Shown: positions 46,423 to 59,190, counted from the stretch's first letter. The stretch: 64,000 nucleotides of DNA from Rhizoclosmatium globosum (GCA_002104985.1 MCGO01000029.1:248001-312000); one strand, 5' to 3'. Numbers and translations are program-made. The notes: a model not told the origin generated them from the letters alone.

Positions 46423-46872
46423 TTATGAAGTAAATTTCACAGCAAAAGGGCTGTTAGGATGGGCAACTTGTGTGTGTTCCTTTTGCTTGTTGTTGAAGTC
46501 ATCGACTTCCTTCTCGTGTTTCAGAACAGAATCAACTAATGCGTTGTGATTCAGTTGATTCATCTGGAAAACAGCCAGATCCGACGGCTTGTCAATCTCC
46601 ACAGTTACTTCGTAAGACTGCCCACCATTCTCGGTGGTGACTGTCTTTTTCACCATTATAGGCTTGGGAGCGGTTGTGGGAGCAAAGATCTCGTAGGAAG
46701 CGAGTACAAGTGTGGATTGGAGTTCAGGATTGACGAGAGACAGGTAGAGTTGCCTGATGTAGGCCCTGTTCTCATCAAGCAACGTGGACACCATGTGTGG
46801 CGTGAAAGTATCCACAGGCTTGGGGCGGTGAACGTCAGTGGTGTTTACAGTAGACTTGCTTGACCCAGTCAT
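46423..46872 (-). CDS. Unknown ORF in mobile region
   Basis: A 149-residue frame from ATG 46872 (MTGSSKSTVNTTDVHRPKPV). The same frame stays open to 46959 from a GTG. It has a balanced composition with a helical centre (STLLDENRAYIRQLYLSLVN) and a later SVLKHEKEVDDFNNKQKEH helix. Codon character looks coding rather than random, but no family is recognised. It lies 180 bp right of the DIRS-type element and is probably from another mobile element. Confidence 0.35.
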   Translation of the reverse strand: MTGSSKSTVNTTDVHRPKPVDTFTPHMVSTLLDENRAYIRQLYLSLVNPELQSTLVLASYEIFAPTTAPKPIMVKKTVTTENGGQSYEVTVEIDKPSDLAVFQMNQLNHNALVDSVLKHEKEVDDFNNKQKEHTQVAHPNSPFAVKFTS

Positions 46873-46959
46873 TAACCGCGTAGTTGTGTTAGGACAGGTG
46901 ACTTGTGTGGCAGGGGCTGGAAGAGTTTGTTGTGAAAAAGCATCACCTGTGCAATCCAC

Positions 46960-48929
46960 GGACAGATGGAAGTGGTCAGAAGCGGAGTTCCTATCAACAA
47001 GTAGATATTCATCCCCCCCCCCCCCCCTAGGTCATGCTCTCCCTAGCTACACTCTACTTGAAATAAAAGCACACTGGAAATCGTCATTCAGTGGTCCCTC
47101 CTGGCCTCAATAGTTCTGAACGCCGTATGAACTACGCTCTCAAGACTCTAAGATCTCGGTCATAAAATGACTAACTAGAATAAACACATCATAAATCCTC
47201 GCTCACCCAATCCCTTCCTATAATCCAGTCAGTCCGTCGACCTTCTTATAATCATACACATCACTATCCGACCTACTCTGAGGCGCAAGCCCTCAAAGAT
47301 CAACTACGCTCCTACAACATGTTCACTATTATTTCAGTAGAAGCCGCAATCCCAAGTGACATTTCCGTTCTAGTAACCGGCCCGCTCATACCCAAGTTCA
47401 ATACACAGTACCCACTGCTCTAGGTTATGGTTCCGTTTGAAGTCTAGAGTAGATCAACATACTAAATTACTAGCTCATCCATAATCCTCCTTGTAGGCGA
47501 CAAAGATCCATAATCCATATTGAGTACCGCTCGACATTTCCTACTTCCCTTGATTCAACACATCCAACACCTCAAACCTTATTATAATAACGACACAATC
47601 CTGTAACAACATTTCAACCTATGCTCCAGTATTGTGATTGGTGAACTCGTTGATAATCAGATTCCCTTCTGAGTCCTCCATAACTCAGCTGACTAGTTAG
47701 TCTTCGTTACCAAAGGTTACTTGCTCAGGGTAGTCGTCCAAGACACTGGTCTACGGTGACGTCTCCCGAAGAGCGGCTACGCCCATCTGTATCCCGTATT
47801 CCCCCTCGCTCATAGAAGCACCCATAGCTTCCCCTTCTCTCCACTCAAGAGGCCTGCTCTTTTGTTTCCAGTAACTTTTTATTTCCATTGTTCCCTGGAT
47901 TCCCCAATCAAAATCAAAAACAACACAACAGTAAAGATAATGAAAAGAAGTTAAATAAAACGCGCGAAAATCTAAGTCTAAGTCTAGTCTAGTCAAACTC
48001 CCTAGGAACCCATAGAAACCCAGCAACTACACCCTGTGCACGTTGCAGTTCTGGTCTGGAATCTCCACACAACCCCGTCACGCTCACCCTGATGTCACTT
48101 ATCACACTTCCAACTACGTTAGTCGGTTCTGTTGTGGAGTTCTGTTGTGGAATGGTGAGGTAGTGGGTGCAGACTACCATAGTTTGTGTGGTCATACAGC
48201 ACCCTATTGTCATATTGCATGTCAAATTTTCTTTGTACGTTTTCAAACAACAACACACTGCTGAAAACGGAAGTTGACGTCGTTGGACTGGAGATGAACG
48301 ATAAAGGCCGCTCATGTAAACAATCTGTGACAAGTCTGTTATTGTAGGAGACAGCCTGCAGTTTGAAGCTGTAAAACTTGTAACAGAAAATGGGGTGAAG
48401 GCCTTTCTAGTTACCACAGACGGTTCAAGCTGTTGTGTTGGGTTTCTACCAAAGTTTTTGATGGTACAGTCTGCAAAGTATGTTGGAAAGACTTGGAGAG
48501 TTGCTGTGTTGTACACAAACAGCAAAAAACAAAGCTTTACATGCACTATCTCACCAAAACGGGGGCATAGCTTTGTGCATAGAAGTAAGGTCCAAATAAA
48601 TTCTTTATTACTCAGCTCATTCACTCATTGTCATCATCGTCGGAACCATGTTCTTCATTTTCAAACATCACATAATTCTCGATGTCTCTATCCTCATTCA
48701 GTCTGTCTCTATAAACTGCCTCACCAAATTCAACTAAATAATCATCATGACTTTCACCTTCTTTCCGATAGCTGACTGTTGGTTGTTCATGAACCACATT
48801 GTTTGCAAATTGAACATACGATCTTTGAATGGTTGATTAATTCCGACAATGCACGGCTAGGGGAGAGGTGAGTGAGGTTGTGATGAAAACAATGCTTACT
48901 TGGGCTTTAGATGTGGTCCCTGCAGGAAT
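46960..48929. other. Nearly 2 kb without a supported gene
   Basis: AT-rich DNA with a C15 run at 47013-47027. A minus-strand frame at 47989-48624 is open for 211 codons but starts from a non-ATG codon and shows no domain. Short imperfect repeats (such as CTCAAGA, ACTCTAAG) are scattered. Likely decayed mobile DNA. Confidence 0.45.
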
Positions 48930-49290
48930 ATGAAGAACAAAGTTGACCACAGATGCCATCAAGTACTCGTTGTGGAGCCAGGACTGTTAACATTCACAAA
49001 CCCAAGGCTACCCATGGAAGTTGTGCTACAGCTGCTTTGGCTGTTACTGCGTCAGGCTGTTCTCTTCCAGCTTTTGTCATAATTCAAAGGCAAGAAAAAC
49101 GCCTGTGTATATTGCAAATGCACCACAATTCACAACAAGGTTGGTTCCAAGAAAGCTCTTTTCACTGCTCAAGCAAATGCCTGGTGTGATGGAGTAGCTA
49201 TGGAGGCTTGGGTAACAAAGGTAATGAGGCTGTTTGCTGCAGAGGAGAAGTCACATGTAGTTCCACAAAGTCGGAGACTAGCTGGGCATC
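48930..49290 (+). pseudogene. Decayed pogo/Tigger-like DDE transposase fragment (plus)
   Basis: Pieces in two frames resemble the DDE_1 core of pogo-like transposases: HGSCATAALAVTASGCSLPAFVIIQ, then shifted GKKNACVYCKC and NAWCDGVAMEAWVTKVM (the family's GWMTE..M..W motif). The frames are broken by shifts and stops. There is no intact catalytic triad. Confidence 0.4.
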
Positions 49291-49774
49291 AACTGTTGGA
49301 GTCTGCAGATTACAACCCTGGTATGTGTAGGCTTAATAGGGATTTGGGAAACAATCTTATTGGAATACGAATCTTAATAGAACAATTTAAACGCCAGGAA
49401 AATCACCTGAGACCTCCAATCACAAATCTTTCCATCTCCCCTATCAGCCTCCGCTCACTTATCCCTTGAACACATATGTGAGTGATATAGATGCTGATTG
49501 AAGTTTGATTGGGCTTGAATCTTGATTGAAGTCTTGTCCCAATAAAGATTACGCATGTTTCCAATCTTTCTTGCATTCAGCTTGTAAACCCTAAAATTAC
49601 TTATTCAACATCAACCCATGCATTCTGGGCAACATGAGTTCCTGCCCTATCTGCCAAACCATTTTGCTGCATAATTCGCTCAATATAGGCGCGTACTTGA
49701 TTCATTTGCCTTTGTAGAATTACAGCTGGGTTTGCATTTGTGGTTTTGGAGAAGTCCGGGAACTTGGCCAAAAG
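49281..49774. other. Spacer between opposite transposase fragments
   Basis: About 490 bp. It has short A/T-rich repeats (TTGATTGAAGT at about 49,490-49,530). Nothing else is supportable. Confidence 0.4.
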
Positions 49775-50074
49775 TCAAACAGCAATCATATGTCTGGTGA
49801 GTGGTGTAGCTGTCACCTCAAACTCTGTGACAACTTGCACAATGTAGGCACCAACAGTGTCCTCAGATTGCATGGGTGGGCCCTTGTGGAGAGTCTTCTT
49901 CAATTTCCCTTGTTTCTCCAGTGCTGCCTCCTGTTGGATCCACTTCTGTAACAATTGGCGTGCAACACCAAACTCAATTGCAGTTTGGTTTATATTGTTT
50001 GTCGCGTGTGCAACAAGGATTAAAAACTTCTCGAAAAACGTGACACCCCCGCCAACAACACCATGCAGACGCAA
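49620..50074 (-). pseudogene. Decayed pogo-like transposase N-terminus (minus)
   Basis: The frame reads TAIEFGVARQLLQKWIQQEA, then KTLHKGPPMQSE and VTEFEVTATPLTRHM, as in the helix-turn-helix and linker before a DDE_1 domain. It runs on with one stop at 49,779 into a related stretch (MNQVRAYIERIMQQNG). Orientation is opposite to the DDE fragment nearby, so two insertions or an inversion are involved. Confidence 0.4.
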
Positions 50075-50829
50075 ACAACGCCGCGAGGCTTCCGCGCGCT
50101 TGCCGTGGCGATTGAAGCCCTAGAGCGGGGGCGTGCGGGAGCCGAGGAGTTAAAGGGACGAGGGAGCGAGAGGGGCGAGGGAGACGGGCCGGTGCAACAG
50201 GAAACACGCAGCAACAACAACCGCCAAACCCTCAACAGGGAAGTACGCAGCAGCGACGGAGGCAAAAGAGAGCAATTGAGACACGGTGAGGGACGCGAAC
50301 GGCCAACAGGAGCTGGGCAGACGGGACGAGCGGGACAGGAGGGTCTGGCGGGACGGACGATGGGGCAGGTTGGAAGGCAGGGGGTACCGGGAAAGCGCCA
50401 ACAGCAGTGTGGCTGTCTCTGCAGACACTGCGCTGCTGCGGCAAATCGCGACAGGTATGTCTGCTGGCCTACTAACCCCCTTGTCGAAACAGATCACTGC
50501 CGGACCGACCCCCACCACCGCCGCCGCCACCGCACACCCAGCCCTCGACAACTTCGCAGCAACTGCAAAGCCACCGAAAGCCACGAATGCCGAGACGGAG
50601 CCTGCGATGAGGGAATGGGAATGATGCTGGAGCTGTTAGTGACATCACTCACTGTGGTCGTCACTGGGGAGCAGGGTCTCAAACATGGACCCCGGCACTG
50701 CTTGCAATATGCACAGGGCCCCCCAACCTGGTGTGCTGATACAGCACAACCAGTCCTCTTTTTCACACCCAATACAATGAAACCAACAATACAAATAAAA
50801 AACCAACCATACATCCAATTTAATATAGA
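50075..50829. other. G/C-rich stretch before the LINE
   Basis: From about 50,063 to 50,640 the DNA is much richer in G/C than anything nearby, with open frames in several phases (Arg/Gly/Gln-rich). It could be the 5' leader or first ORF of the LINE, but no domain supports this. The remaining part to 50,829 turns A-rich. Confidence 0.4.
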
Positions 50830-53800
50830 ATGCTGCAGAAAATACCACCTTGGGCTGAAATTGCCCCGAACCCATTGGTAATGTCGGTCCCAAATCCAGC
50901 TTTATTTACTGGCCAGGAAAGTGAAGGAGACAACAATATTGTTATTAACACACATCAAAATAAAACTATACTTACCAACACAACTCCATATCACCAAAAC
51001 AAAAGGGCTAGAGAAGATGACGACATTGAGAACAAACTCAAGAAGATTATGGTTGGAGAGAAGTCAATCAATAAACACATCAACCCCAACAATAAAAGGA
51101 AAGCTGAGGAGTGGAACCCAGAAACTAACAATGGAAACGAAATGAGTAAAGAATCGAATCCAAATAAAAGAACAAACCGTTGTAGCAATCAACGAACTGG
51201 AAACAACAAGAGCAATGACAGCGATGATGACAGTGGCAGTGAGAGCGAGATTGAAATCCCACTGCGAAGCGATAGGCATGCTGCAGGCTCCGAGCAAGCA
51301 ATTAAAGCGGCCCTGGACAAAAGGAGAATTCGATCATTAAAAAAGAAGGAGAAAGAAGAAAGGGACGCAGCAACAAAAGAAGAACATGAGCACAACATGC
51401 CAAATGACAACACAGATATCATATGTAGCGAGTCTAGCATAGGAAGCATACCAGCCGAGGTTGACACTGAACTTACAAATACCCTAATTAACAACACTAG
51501 CATAGGAAATACACCAAACGAATCTGACTTCTTTGGGAGTGGCAGTAATTTTCTCAACAAAACCAAATCAGAAACGGAACTGAGAATAGCAACATACAAC
51601 TACCCACACCTCAACACTGCAAAATCCGTGTTGATTGCCAAACTTGTTGAAGATTACAAGATAGACATACTAGCACTTCAAGAAACCAAATGCAAGGAGT
51701 CAAAAGCCAAACATATATGGGACAACACAACAAGAGGACTATACACAGGAAAAGCGTATTGGACCAGTGCAGAAGACTACTCCGGTGGAGTAGGCATCCT
51801 AATTGCACCCACATGGAACAAACATGTGATCCAAATTGAAAGAGTTGGCTCGCGACTTATATCACTGGTTCTTGCGTTCAAACAAGGCAAATTAAGAATT
51901 ACCAACTTCTACTGGCCAACTGATGACACTCGCAACAACACAATGGAGTACAAGACCTGGCTGATAAATACAATGCAACAGGATGAAATGGATGGCACCA
52001 GTGGAGTCTATATGGGAGATAGCAACGAAGCAAAACACTCGATAGATGCCATGTCCCTGAGAACACACCAAAGGCCTCCCAAAAGAAACAGCATACTTGA
52101 CATTCTCTCAAAGACAGGGCATGAAGATGCATTCAGATTAGTAAATGGTAACACCCAACAGTTCACAAAATTCACAAAACACAACAACAAAACAGTACAA
52201 GCCAGCCGAATAGACAGCATATGGATCAACAGCACACTCACTGGAAAAATCACACACTGTGACAGCGTAACAGAGTGGTATGAATACCAAATATCCGACC
52301 ATGTACCTGTAATAGCATGTCTAACAACACAAGACCTGTTCCAGACCGGCTCAGAATATGCGTGTCCCAAACGAAAGATCCTTAACCTTGAGGCAATGAC
52401 AAAAGAACTCTGGGAAAACTATGGGAAACTCACCTCTGAGGCCCTAGAAGCCTTGAACATACTCCCAAGAGCACAACTTCTTCAGGCAAAATACCCTATG
52501 CAACAAAACAATTTACAATTCATTCAAGAACACAGTGAAAAAGCAGCAGCAATGGGTTGTTCACCTCCAGCCACAAATGAGAGACTATGTGATCTGAAAA
52601 CTAAAGAAGTTGTCATGAAAGAACTGACAAATATCATCACTGACCTTGAACGTACAATACTAGAAACAGCTAAAACCCTGATTCCAACAAAGACAGTTGG
52701 GGGGAGACGGGCAGAAGAAATTGTCTGCAATAATTATATCAAACTATACAGCCGTCTAGAAGAATGCCTCAAAGAAGCAAAACAGGCATCAAACCTCACT
52801 GGCAGGATCACTGAACAGCAAAACAAATTGCTGATACTACAATACCAAGTGGCCAAACACAAATACAGCACAGACCCACCTAGAATGGGAAGCAACATCT
52901 TGATAAAAAATGAACTAAAACAGAAAAGAATTCAATGGCTCACAAAAGAGAGAGACTCAGCAAAGAAGTTGATGGAAGACAAACAGAAGGAGATCACAGA
53001 AGCCAACATTAAACACAACACTGACAAACGTGATCACAACTGCAAAGAAAACCAAGGAAAATATATGAACAGCATGCTCAACAGAAATAGCAATGTCAGA
53101 CTAAACAAAATCCAAATGAAAGATGAGAATGGTAAATCCTATATTGAACATGAGCCAGCAAAGGTTCTTGCTGAAACTGCAAGAGAAGTTGAAATGTGGT
53201 TTAAGGCAAGACCTGATAATGAATTCAGCAGTGACTCAATATTTGCAGAGGAATACAAACCAAGGCCTGAAATTGACTCAGACATCTTCCTCACTATAGA
53301 CAATCCAATAACGGAGGTGGAAGTCATGGAGGGCCTTAAATCAATGGGGGCAAACAAAGCACCAGGTGACAGCAAAATTCAAAGGGAATTGTTTCTTCAT
53401 GGAGGCCAAATCTGCATCCAAACTCTCACAATTGTAATACAAATGTGCATAGACTATGCTGACTCACCTGATCAATGGCTGCTCAGTATTATAAACCCAA
53501 TCCCAAAAAGTGAAGACTGGGGAGCTGACATTAAGAAAACAAGACCAATCGCCCTTTTAGAAACAGCATACAAGCTACACGAGATGATAATATACCTTAG
53601 ACTCAAACCAATCTTGCAAGAAAACAATGTCCTGAAAGGGCGAAACTTCTCTGCACTCCCGGGAGAATCAACAGACCCGGTACTTCACATTATACAAGCA
53701 GTTATTGACACATGTGTTGAGACAAACGGAGAAGCATATATACTTTTTTGCCTGACTCAGTAAGCTCAAAAGCAGTTATGCGGTCACATAAGCGCATCAA

Positions 53801-54755
53801 GCTTCCTTACAAATACTCAGCATGGAAATACAACACACAGAAACGCCTCAAGGCCAAGGTGAGAACTGCAGTTGGCGAGACAAATACCATCACAGTTGGC
53901 ACCATGATCCAACAAGGATCAGTACTAGCACCAATTGAGTGGAGAATATTCTGGGATACACTGCTCTGCATCCTGGACAAGCATACACAAGGTGTGACAC
54001 TAGAAGCAAAACAAAAAACTAAATTTGTGAATGGCGAATGGAAGGAAGATATCCTCTCAGAAGAAATCACTGCCCTTGCCTATGTGGATGATACAACCAT
54101 TGTTGCAAAATCCTGGCAAGAACTGCAAAAACAAGCATCAATCATATATGAGTTCCAAGAAGGGAATACTATAAAATCCAACACCAGCAAAGTTAAAATC
54201 ATTGCCATCAATCCAACAAACGAACACACACAATTCACTTGGGGTGATAACACCAGCATAGAAATCTTGAACCCAAAACAAGGAGAGAGACTACTAGGAA
54301 ATTACTTCTCAGCAGATAACCTTGGCAAAACTGGCAGAGCAATGATTGAAAAGCAAATCAAAGACACAATTGAAATACTACAGACAAAACGCATAACAGA
54401 CAAAGGCATAATACTCATAATGAACACAGTGCTACTGATGCAAATCAGATATAAATGGCAAACACTCTCCCTTACAGAAAAGGAGGTGGACCACTACTAT
54501 AGTCTTGTCAAGAAGGTTGTAAAACAAAAAGCCAAACAGAAACAAACCATTGCCAATTCACTCCTAGAGCAATCCCAAATCTATGGACTGAAGAACTGGA
54601 ATGACTTATACACGACAGACTTAGCAACAAACATCAATGTATGGATAAACTCAGATGACCTGCTGGGCCGTGTCATCCGAATCAGAATGGCTAACCTCCA
54701 GAACCAACTAGCACCTTTAAACATAGCAAGACATAATGTTTCGCGACCTTCATAA
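50830..54755 (+). mobile_element. APE-type non-LTR retrotransposon (LINE), RT interrupted
   Basis: One frame (50830-53763) encodes a Lys/Asn-rich N-terminus and then an APE-type endonuclease: LRIATYNYPHLN, LALQETKCKE, GGVGILIAP, YMGDSNE, SRIDSIWIN and ISDHVPV. The reverse transcriptase follows with NKAPGDSKIQRELF, INPIPKSEDW and KKTRPIALLETAYK. At about 53,745-53,765 it hits a stop (FCLTQ). A second frame (53764-54755) carries the rest: IQQGSVLAP, the catalytic ALAYVDDTTIVAKS and a thumb. Motif A (F-x-D-x-x-KAYD) between them is missing, so the copy is dead. No 3' tail is seen; the sequence ends against hAT DNA. Confidence 0.85.
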
Positions 54756-57343
54756 ACTTGGGCAGCAAGCAAATTTGCACCTTCAGATGGTACAGATGTT
54801 GCTGGTACAGCCAAATAGTTCACAGCCATCCAGAACAAAACTGGGAACTTCTTACGGTTTGTTATCCACCAATCAGTACACACTTTACTTGCATCCCCAT
54901 CACCTTCAGGATCAACGTGAATGGTCACAAAGGCGTCCAACTCACTAGTTACCTCAGAGATATTACCAGTTCCTGCCAGTTTGCTTCGATTATGTTTTGC
55001 TCGAAGGCGTGCATCTAATCCAGCTGAACTTGGAACTTGCAATGTCACAGTACTAGGCTGAGCAAGAACGTCAACAAAAGGAAGATAGTAGGGGTGGTCA
55101 AAGTCAAGAAATTTGACAAAATGAAAAGCGAACATTGGGGTGTTTGAAAAGCGAAGTTTCATCATTTTGAAAAGCGGGGTTCGAAACCTGTGGACAGGGA
55201 TGGTCAGAGTTGAGGTTTCAAACCAAGGCCTCTTGAGGTGTTTTGTTATGGCAGATTAGGTGGTGAAAAGCGAAGTTGAAACGCAAAACTGAAAAGCGGT
55301 TCTCAAAAGCAAAATTGAAAAGCGAGGTAGGGGCTCGCTTTTGGATTCAAAAAGCGGATTTTGGACATTTCGAAAGTTCGCTTTTCGCACATTTGAAAAT
55401 TGTCCAAAACACCCAACTTTGACCACCCCTAGTGTTCTTCCATCACAGTTTGAACCAAAGAGCGATCAATGAGGAACTCTGGATCTGCAGCGCCGCCCTT
55501 TCGGAGTGTTGGATCAAGGAGCTTTGCAATACGTGCAACATGACTGTCCATAATTTCCGCGTACGCTATAAACTTGTCGCGCATACATTCAGATACTTTC
55601 GAAATGACAGGTGAATCAGAGTCAAGTCCTTCATTGCAATGGCTAATAAGATCCTGAAATACCAATGAAGCCATAGACATTGTTGGATAAAGCTGGCCGC
55701 CAATAAACGTAGTATACTCTGCTGGAACACTCAACCAACTTGACACATCTTTTAGGTTCATCCAATCACTTTGCGATATCTTGTACAACTCCAACGTCTC
55801 CCAATGTGAGAACACTGTTGCATCAAAGGCCTTCTGACGCTTGATTCCCCCAACGCACATTGTATCAGTAGAGGTCCAGCAAGTTGTAGAATCTTCACAT
55901 GGAGGCTCATAGGCTTTACCATGCATTGTTTTTGCAGTGCTGAACAAAGCAGTCATGTAATACTTTTGAGCAACGAATAACCACAACAAGATTGCGGAAC
56001 TTGGCAATGGCCTCTTGAACTACTTCATGTACAGCCTTACAACCCAGTTGAATGGTATGAGAAACACACCTCAGCTGATGAGACAATGGCAGCGCATTAT
56101 AATTCAGAGCAACTTGCAAATTATGGCCAAGTCTTTTCTGCGCCTTAATTGCGTCTGCTCCATTGTCTGTACAAGTTGCAACAATCTTAGATTCAATCTT
56201 GAACAGTACCGTCAGTTGAAAGAGGGCATCTCCAAAACGATCCCCCACGCCATCACCAGGAAGGACCGACATAAAGTCAAGGATGACAGTAAGGATTGAT
56301 TTTGTGATGAGAGAAAGCCACAAATAGGTGACAACGTGCAGACCCTTTCTCTGAGGAGACGACCAGCCATTGAAAGACATACTTCCCTAATCAGTATTAA
56401 CAACCAAAGTAAACAAGCAGCAACTGCAAACCTTTTGAGTCTTAGAAAACAAACAGAATACAAACTCCGTCAGCAGGTATTGTAAGCATACATACATGAC
56501 TAAGATGCGGCGACGATAAGTAGCGGCACTCTTGACTGAGTACCATGGTACCTGCCGCTCTTGCAAATGAATAAATCCGGCTGTCTCTACATGAGCTGGA
56601 GGAAGAACACATTTGATTAGATACTCTGTGATAGTAGTGTCTTCCTTGCGATCCCTGGCGGAGCCAATAGGTACTTTACTATTGATTGTAGGCTGTATTG
56701 TTCCCTCGGTAGTGCCAGTTGCGGCCTTGGTAATACTGTGTACACGCATTAAATGCTTGTCCATGGTGGAGTTCCCTGTGGAGGCAGCGTACACTTGATT
56801 GCGTTTTGAAACTTGAGAAACAGGTGTCTTGTCAACGGTGTCTGGAAATGGAATGAGAAAAGAAACTGAAAGTACCGTCGTCTACAGCTCCAACTTCTCC
56901 CTCATTAATTTCGGCGACAGAGGTATCTATCCCTTCGATATCACCTATATTGTCTAAATCATATGTATCGCTCTCCTCTGAGTCTGAGCCATTGTCGTCA
57001 ACTTGAGAACCGCTGAAGTTGTGGGCGTAGGAATGCCAGATGCAATCACAACTGGTGGGGTAGGGGGTGCAGAGGATGAGCGCTTAGGAGTTGAATGCCT
57101 GAGTCTGACAACTGCCGGATTGATTGACGAAGCACGAGTACTGCTAGAAATCAAAGGAATACTGGTTGTAGACGCTGTGTGTTTGTTAAGTACTCCAACC
57201 TTATTCACGAGGGTACATAGATGTAGCGTACCTTCGTCGTTTATACCTCGACCTCGTTCACTCATTCTTTGAATCACAGATAATTTTGATTTAAGCAGCT
57301 TCGCATCTTTATGGTGCTTATGAGGCAATTTGTGACCTAGCAC
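54745..57343 (-). pseudogene. hAT-family transposase relic
   Basis: On the minus strand, order and motifs follow hAT transposases. A BED-type finger end (STGNSTMDKHLMRVHS) lies at about 56,770. Next comes a catalytic region FNGWSSPQRKGLHVV, then TDNGADAIKAQKRLGHN and LRCVSHTIQLGCKAV. A helical insertion part with WMNLKDVSSWLSVPAEYT and LDPTLRKG follows. At the C-terminus is the dimerisation block WWITNRKKFPVLFWMAVNYL followed by VPATSVPSEGA. Frames are broken at about 56,385 and 55,930, and the gene is split by a MITE at 55,089-55,431. It ends at the LINE 3' end. Confidence 0.75.
55089..55431. mobile_element. MITE with 16-bp TIRs inside the hAT relic
   Basis: Starts TAGGGGTGGTCAAAGT and ends with its perfect inverse ACTTTGACCACCCCTA. 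About 343 bp. The interior carries many subterminal copies of GAAAAGCG in both orientations, as in hAT-type MITEs. It breaks the hAT frame between the EEH and YYLPFVDVL segments. An 8-bp target duplication is not apparent. Confidence 0.7.
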
Positions 57344-57359
57344 TTCAAATTAGAGCTTT

Positions 57360-57500
57360 CAATCCAGACTGTTGAGTGGAACCGGTTTCAAGCGGCGTGT
57401 ACTTTATTAAATCAGTTCCAAAACCGCTCAGTCAAATTGAAATCAGTTCAGGGAAGTTCGGTTCGGTTTCAGCGGTTCCATCGGTTTGGAACCAAACCTG
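57360..57500. mobile_element. Possible hAT terminal/subterminal region
   Basis: Dense copies of GGTTCCA, AACCGAAC and their inverses, ending CCAAACCTG. The inverse, CAGGTTTGG, looks like a hAT terminus. It lies just upstream of the hAT relic and may be its 5' end or a separate MITE. Confidence 0.35.
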
Positions 57501-58860
57501 GTAATGTGCTAGACAACAACAACAATGACAACAACGTGGAGGACAACGACAAGGAGGACGAGGGCAACAAGGGCAACCAAGGCAGCAAGGACAACAACAA
57601 CACCAAAGACAAAGAAACCTGCCACAAAGATGTGACGCCAGGCAATACGCAACCTTCCTGTCTCTATGTGTCAAGGATTGTATTAAACACTGCCTTTTTG
57701 TTGACTCATTCACTGGAGAGCCAGATAGAGCAGTACACAGTCGAATTTATTTGCTTCTCAGTCATGCTTGTGGATTCAAGGTTGAGCCGTTACTCTTTTC
57801 TGACCCAACTCAGATGTATGAAGATCTGCCACTGAAAATCTGTAGGTCTTCAATCAGGATTCCACGGGAAATTTTGGTGGAGATTCTTTGGAACGTTCCT
57901 ACAGGGTGTGAGTCTGTGAATCAAGCAAGACCCTTCAAAATGTTGCGGGGCATTTCCAGATTTTGACACTGGTTTGCGTCAAAGGCAAAAATACTTATGC
58001 CATCATTGCCAGAAGCTCCATCATGAAGATGTACAACGATGAGAAGGACAGAGTGGATGATTTGCGTGTAACTGCTGCCAAGGTCCAAGCCACACGTATG
58101 TTGCTGGCTGCTGAGAAAATTCTACTACAAGAGTCTTGCAGGCTACCAAACATGTAATTACCTTGGTCAAGGACAATTCAAGCAACAACAAGGCCCTCAA
58201 GAAACTCAAAGATGAAAGTCTTGGAGACAGAAACTGCAACCAAACAACAACAAAATGCACAAAAAGACGCAGTCTCACCTCCACGTGTCTGCTGTGTTGG
58301 TTGGTGGGATCACAGAGTAGAGTCTTGCAGAGGCTAGGGAAATGTTGGTGATAGGGAGAGAAGGAGGAGTAGTCGCACAGGAGTTGCATCAACAACGCAA
58401 ACAGAGCAAAACATCCTCAAAACAGTGGGAAAGTTGAGTAGTTGACTGCAGAACAGAGGAGCTCCGACAAGACACAAAAGGAGGAGACGTGTGTCACCAT
58501 CGCCCAAACAAACCAACCCAACAACCCAACACAAATACTAACAACCCACCACCTCAACAAAAACCTAGGAACCATAACTACTACAAAACAAAACAAAACA
58601 AAACAGTTGAAACAGACCTACCAAAACTTCCAAACACAGGAAATGGAACAACACATCTCCCCCTCCACAACGTGAAACAACAACAGGCACAACAGCCACA
58701 CAAAAATAACTGGAAGGAAATTGAGGGACTGTCAAGGGAAGCGCAACAGCCATACACAAGCTAGCAACACAAAAGGAACTCAGTGCTGACACCAACCAAC
58801 GTGAAAGAGCGAACAGCCAAACCACATTCTTGCACTTGGTCTCACCCATCTTGACTTCAG
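57500..58860 (+). other. Low-complexity and decayed coding DNA
   Basis: Asn/Asp/Lys-rich frame at about 57,500-57,640, then fragments such as KIPREILVEILWNVPTG-like pieces in changing frames, and a short AAAAC microsatellite at about 58,580-58,603. No domain recognised. Confidence 0.35.
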
Positions 58861-59190
58861 CAACTACTACCAAACCACCATCAAAGCCAAAATCAGTGAC
58901 TCAATCTACACTGTGCTCAAGGAAGAAGTCAAGGACATACACAGCTACATCATCTGCAACAGTTAGGCTCAATTCAGACGCCTCCTTGATGACCCCATGT
59001 ACTGCTACATCCCCAACCTTCCAAACATCAACATGCCTCACACTTCAGTTTTAGTGAGAAAAAGACTCTCTCTTTTTGTGGCAGTAATTCGGAGCCCAGT
59101 AGTGGGACAGAGATGACTATGAAGTCATCATTTTCCTATTTGAACTCCTGCTTGCACCCTCGCACGCTCCAGCTCATACAGCAAATATGA

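Noticed and set aside
47989..48624. Minus-strand open frame of 211 codons
   Set aside because: No ATG at the start, no recognisable motif, sits in decayed repeat DNA. Chance opening cannot be excluded.
50063..50881. Long Arg/Gly/Gln-rich open frame in a G/C-rich stretch
   Set aside because: Several phases are open because stops are rare at this composition; no domain.
57437..57835. Asn/Asp/Lys-rich open frame
   Set aside because: Low-complexity repeat expansion overlapping hAT terminal repeats.
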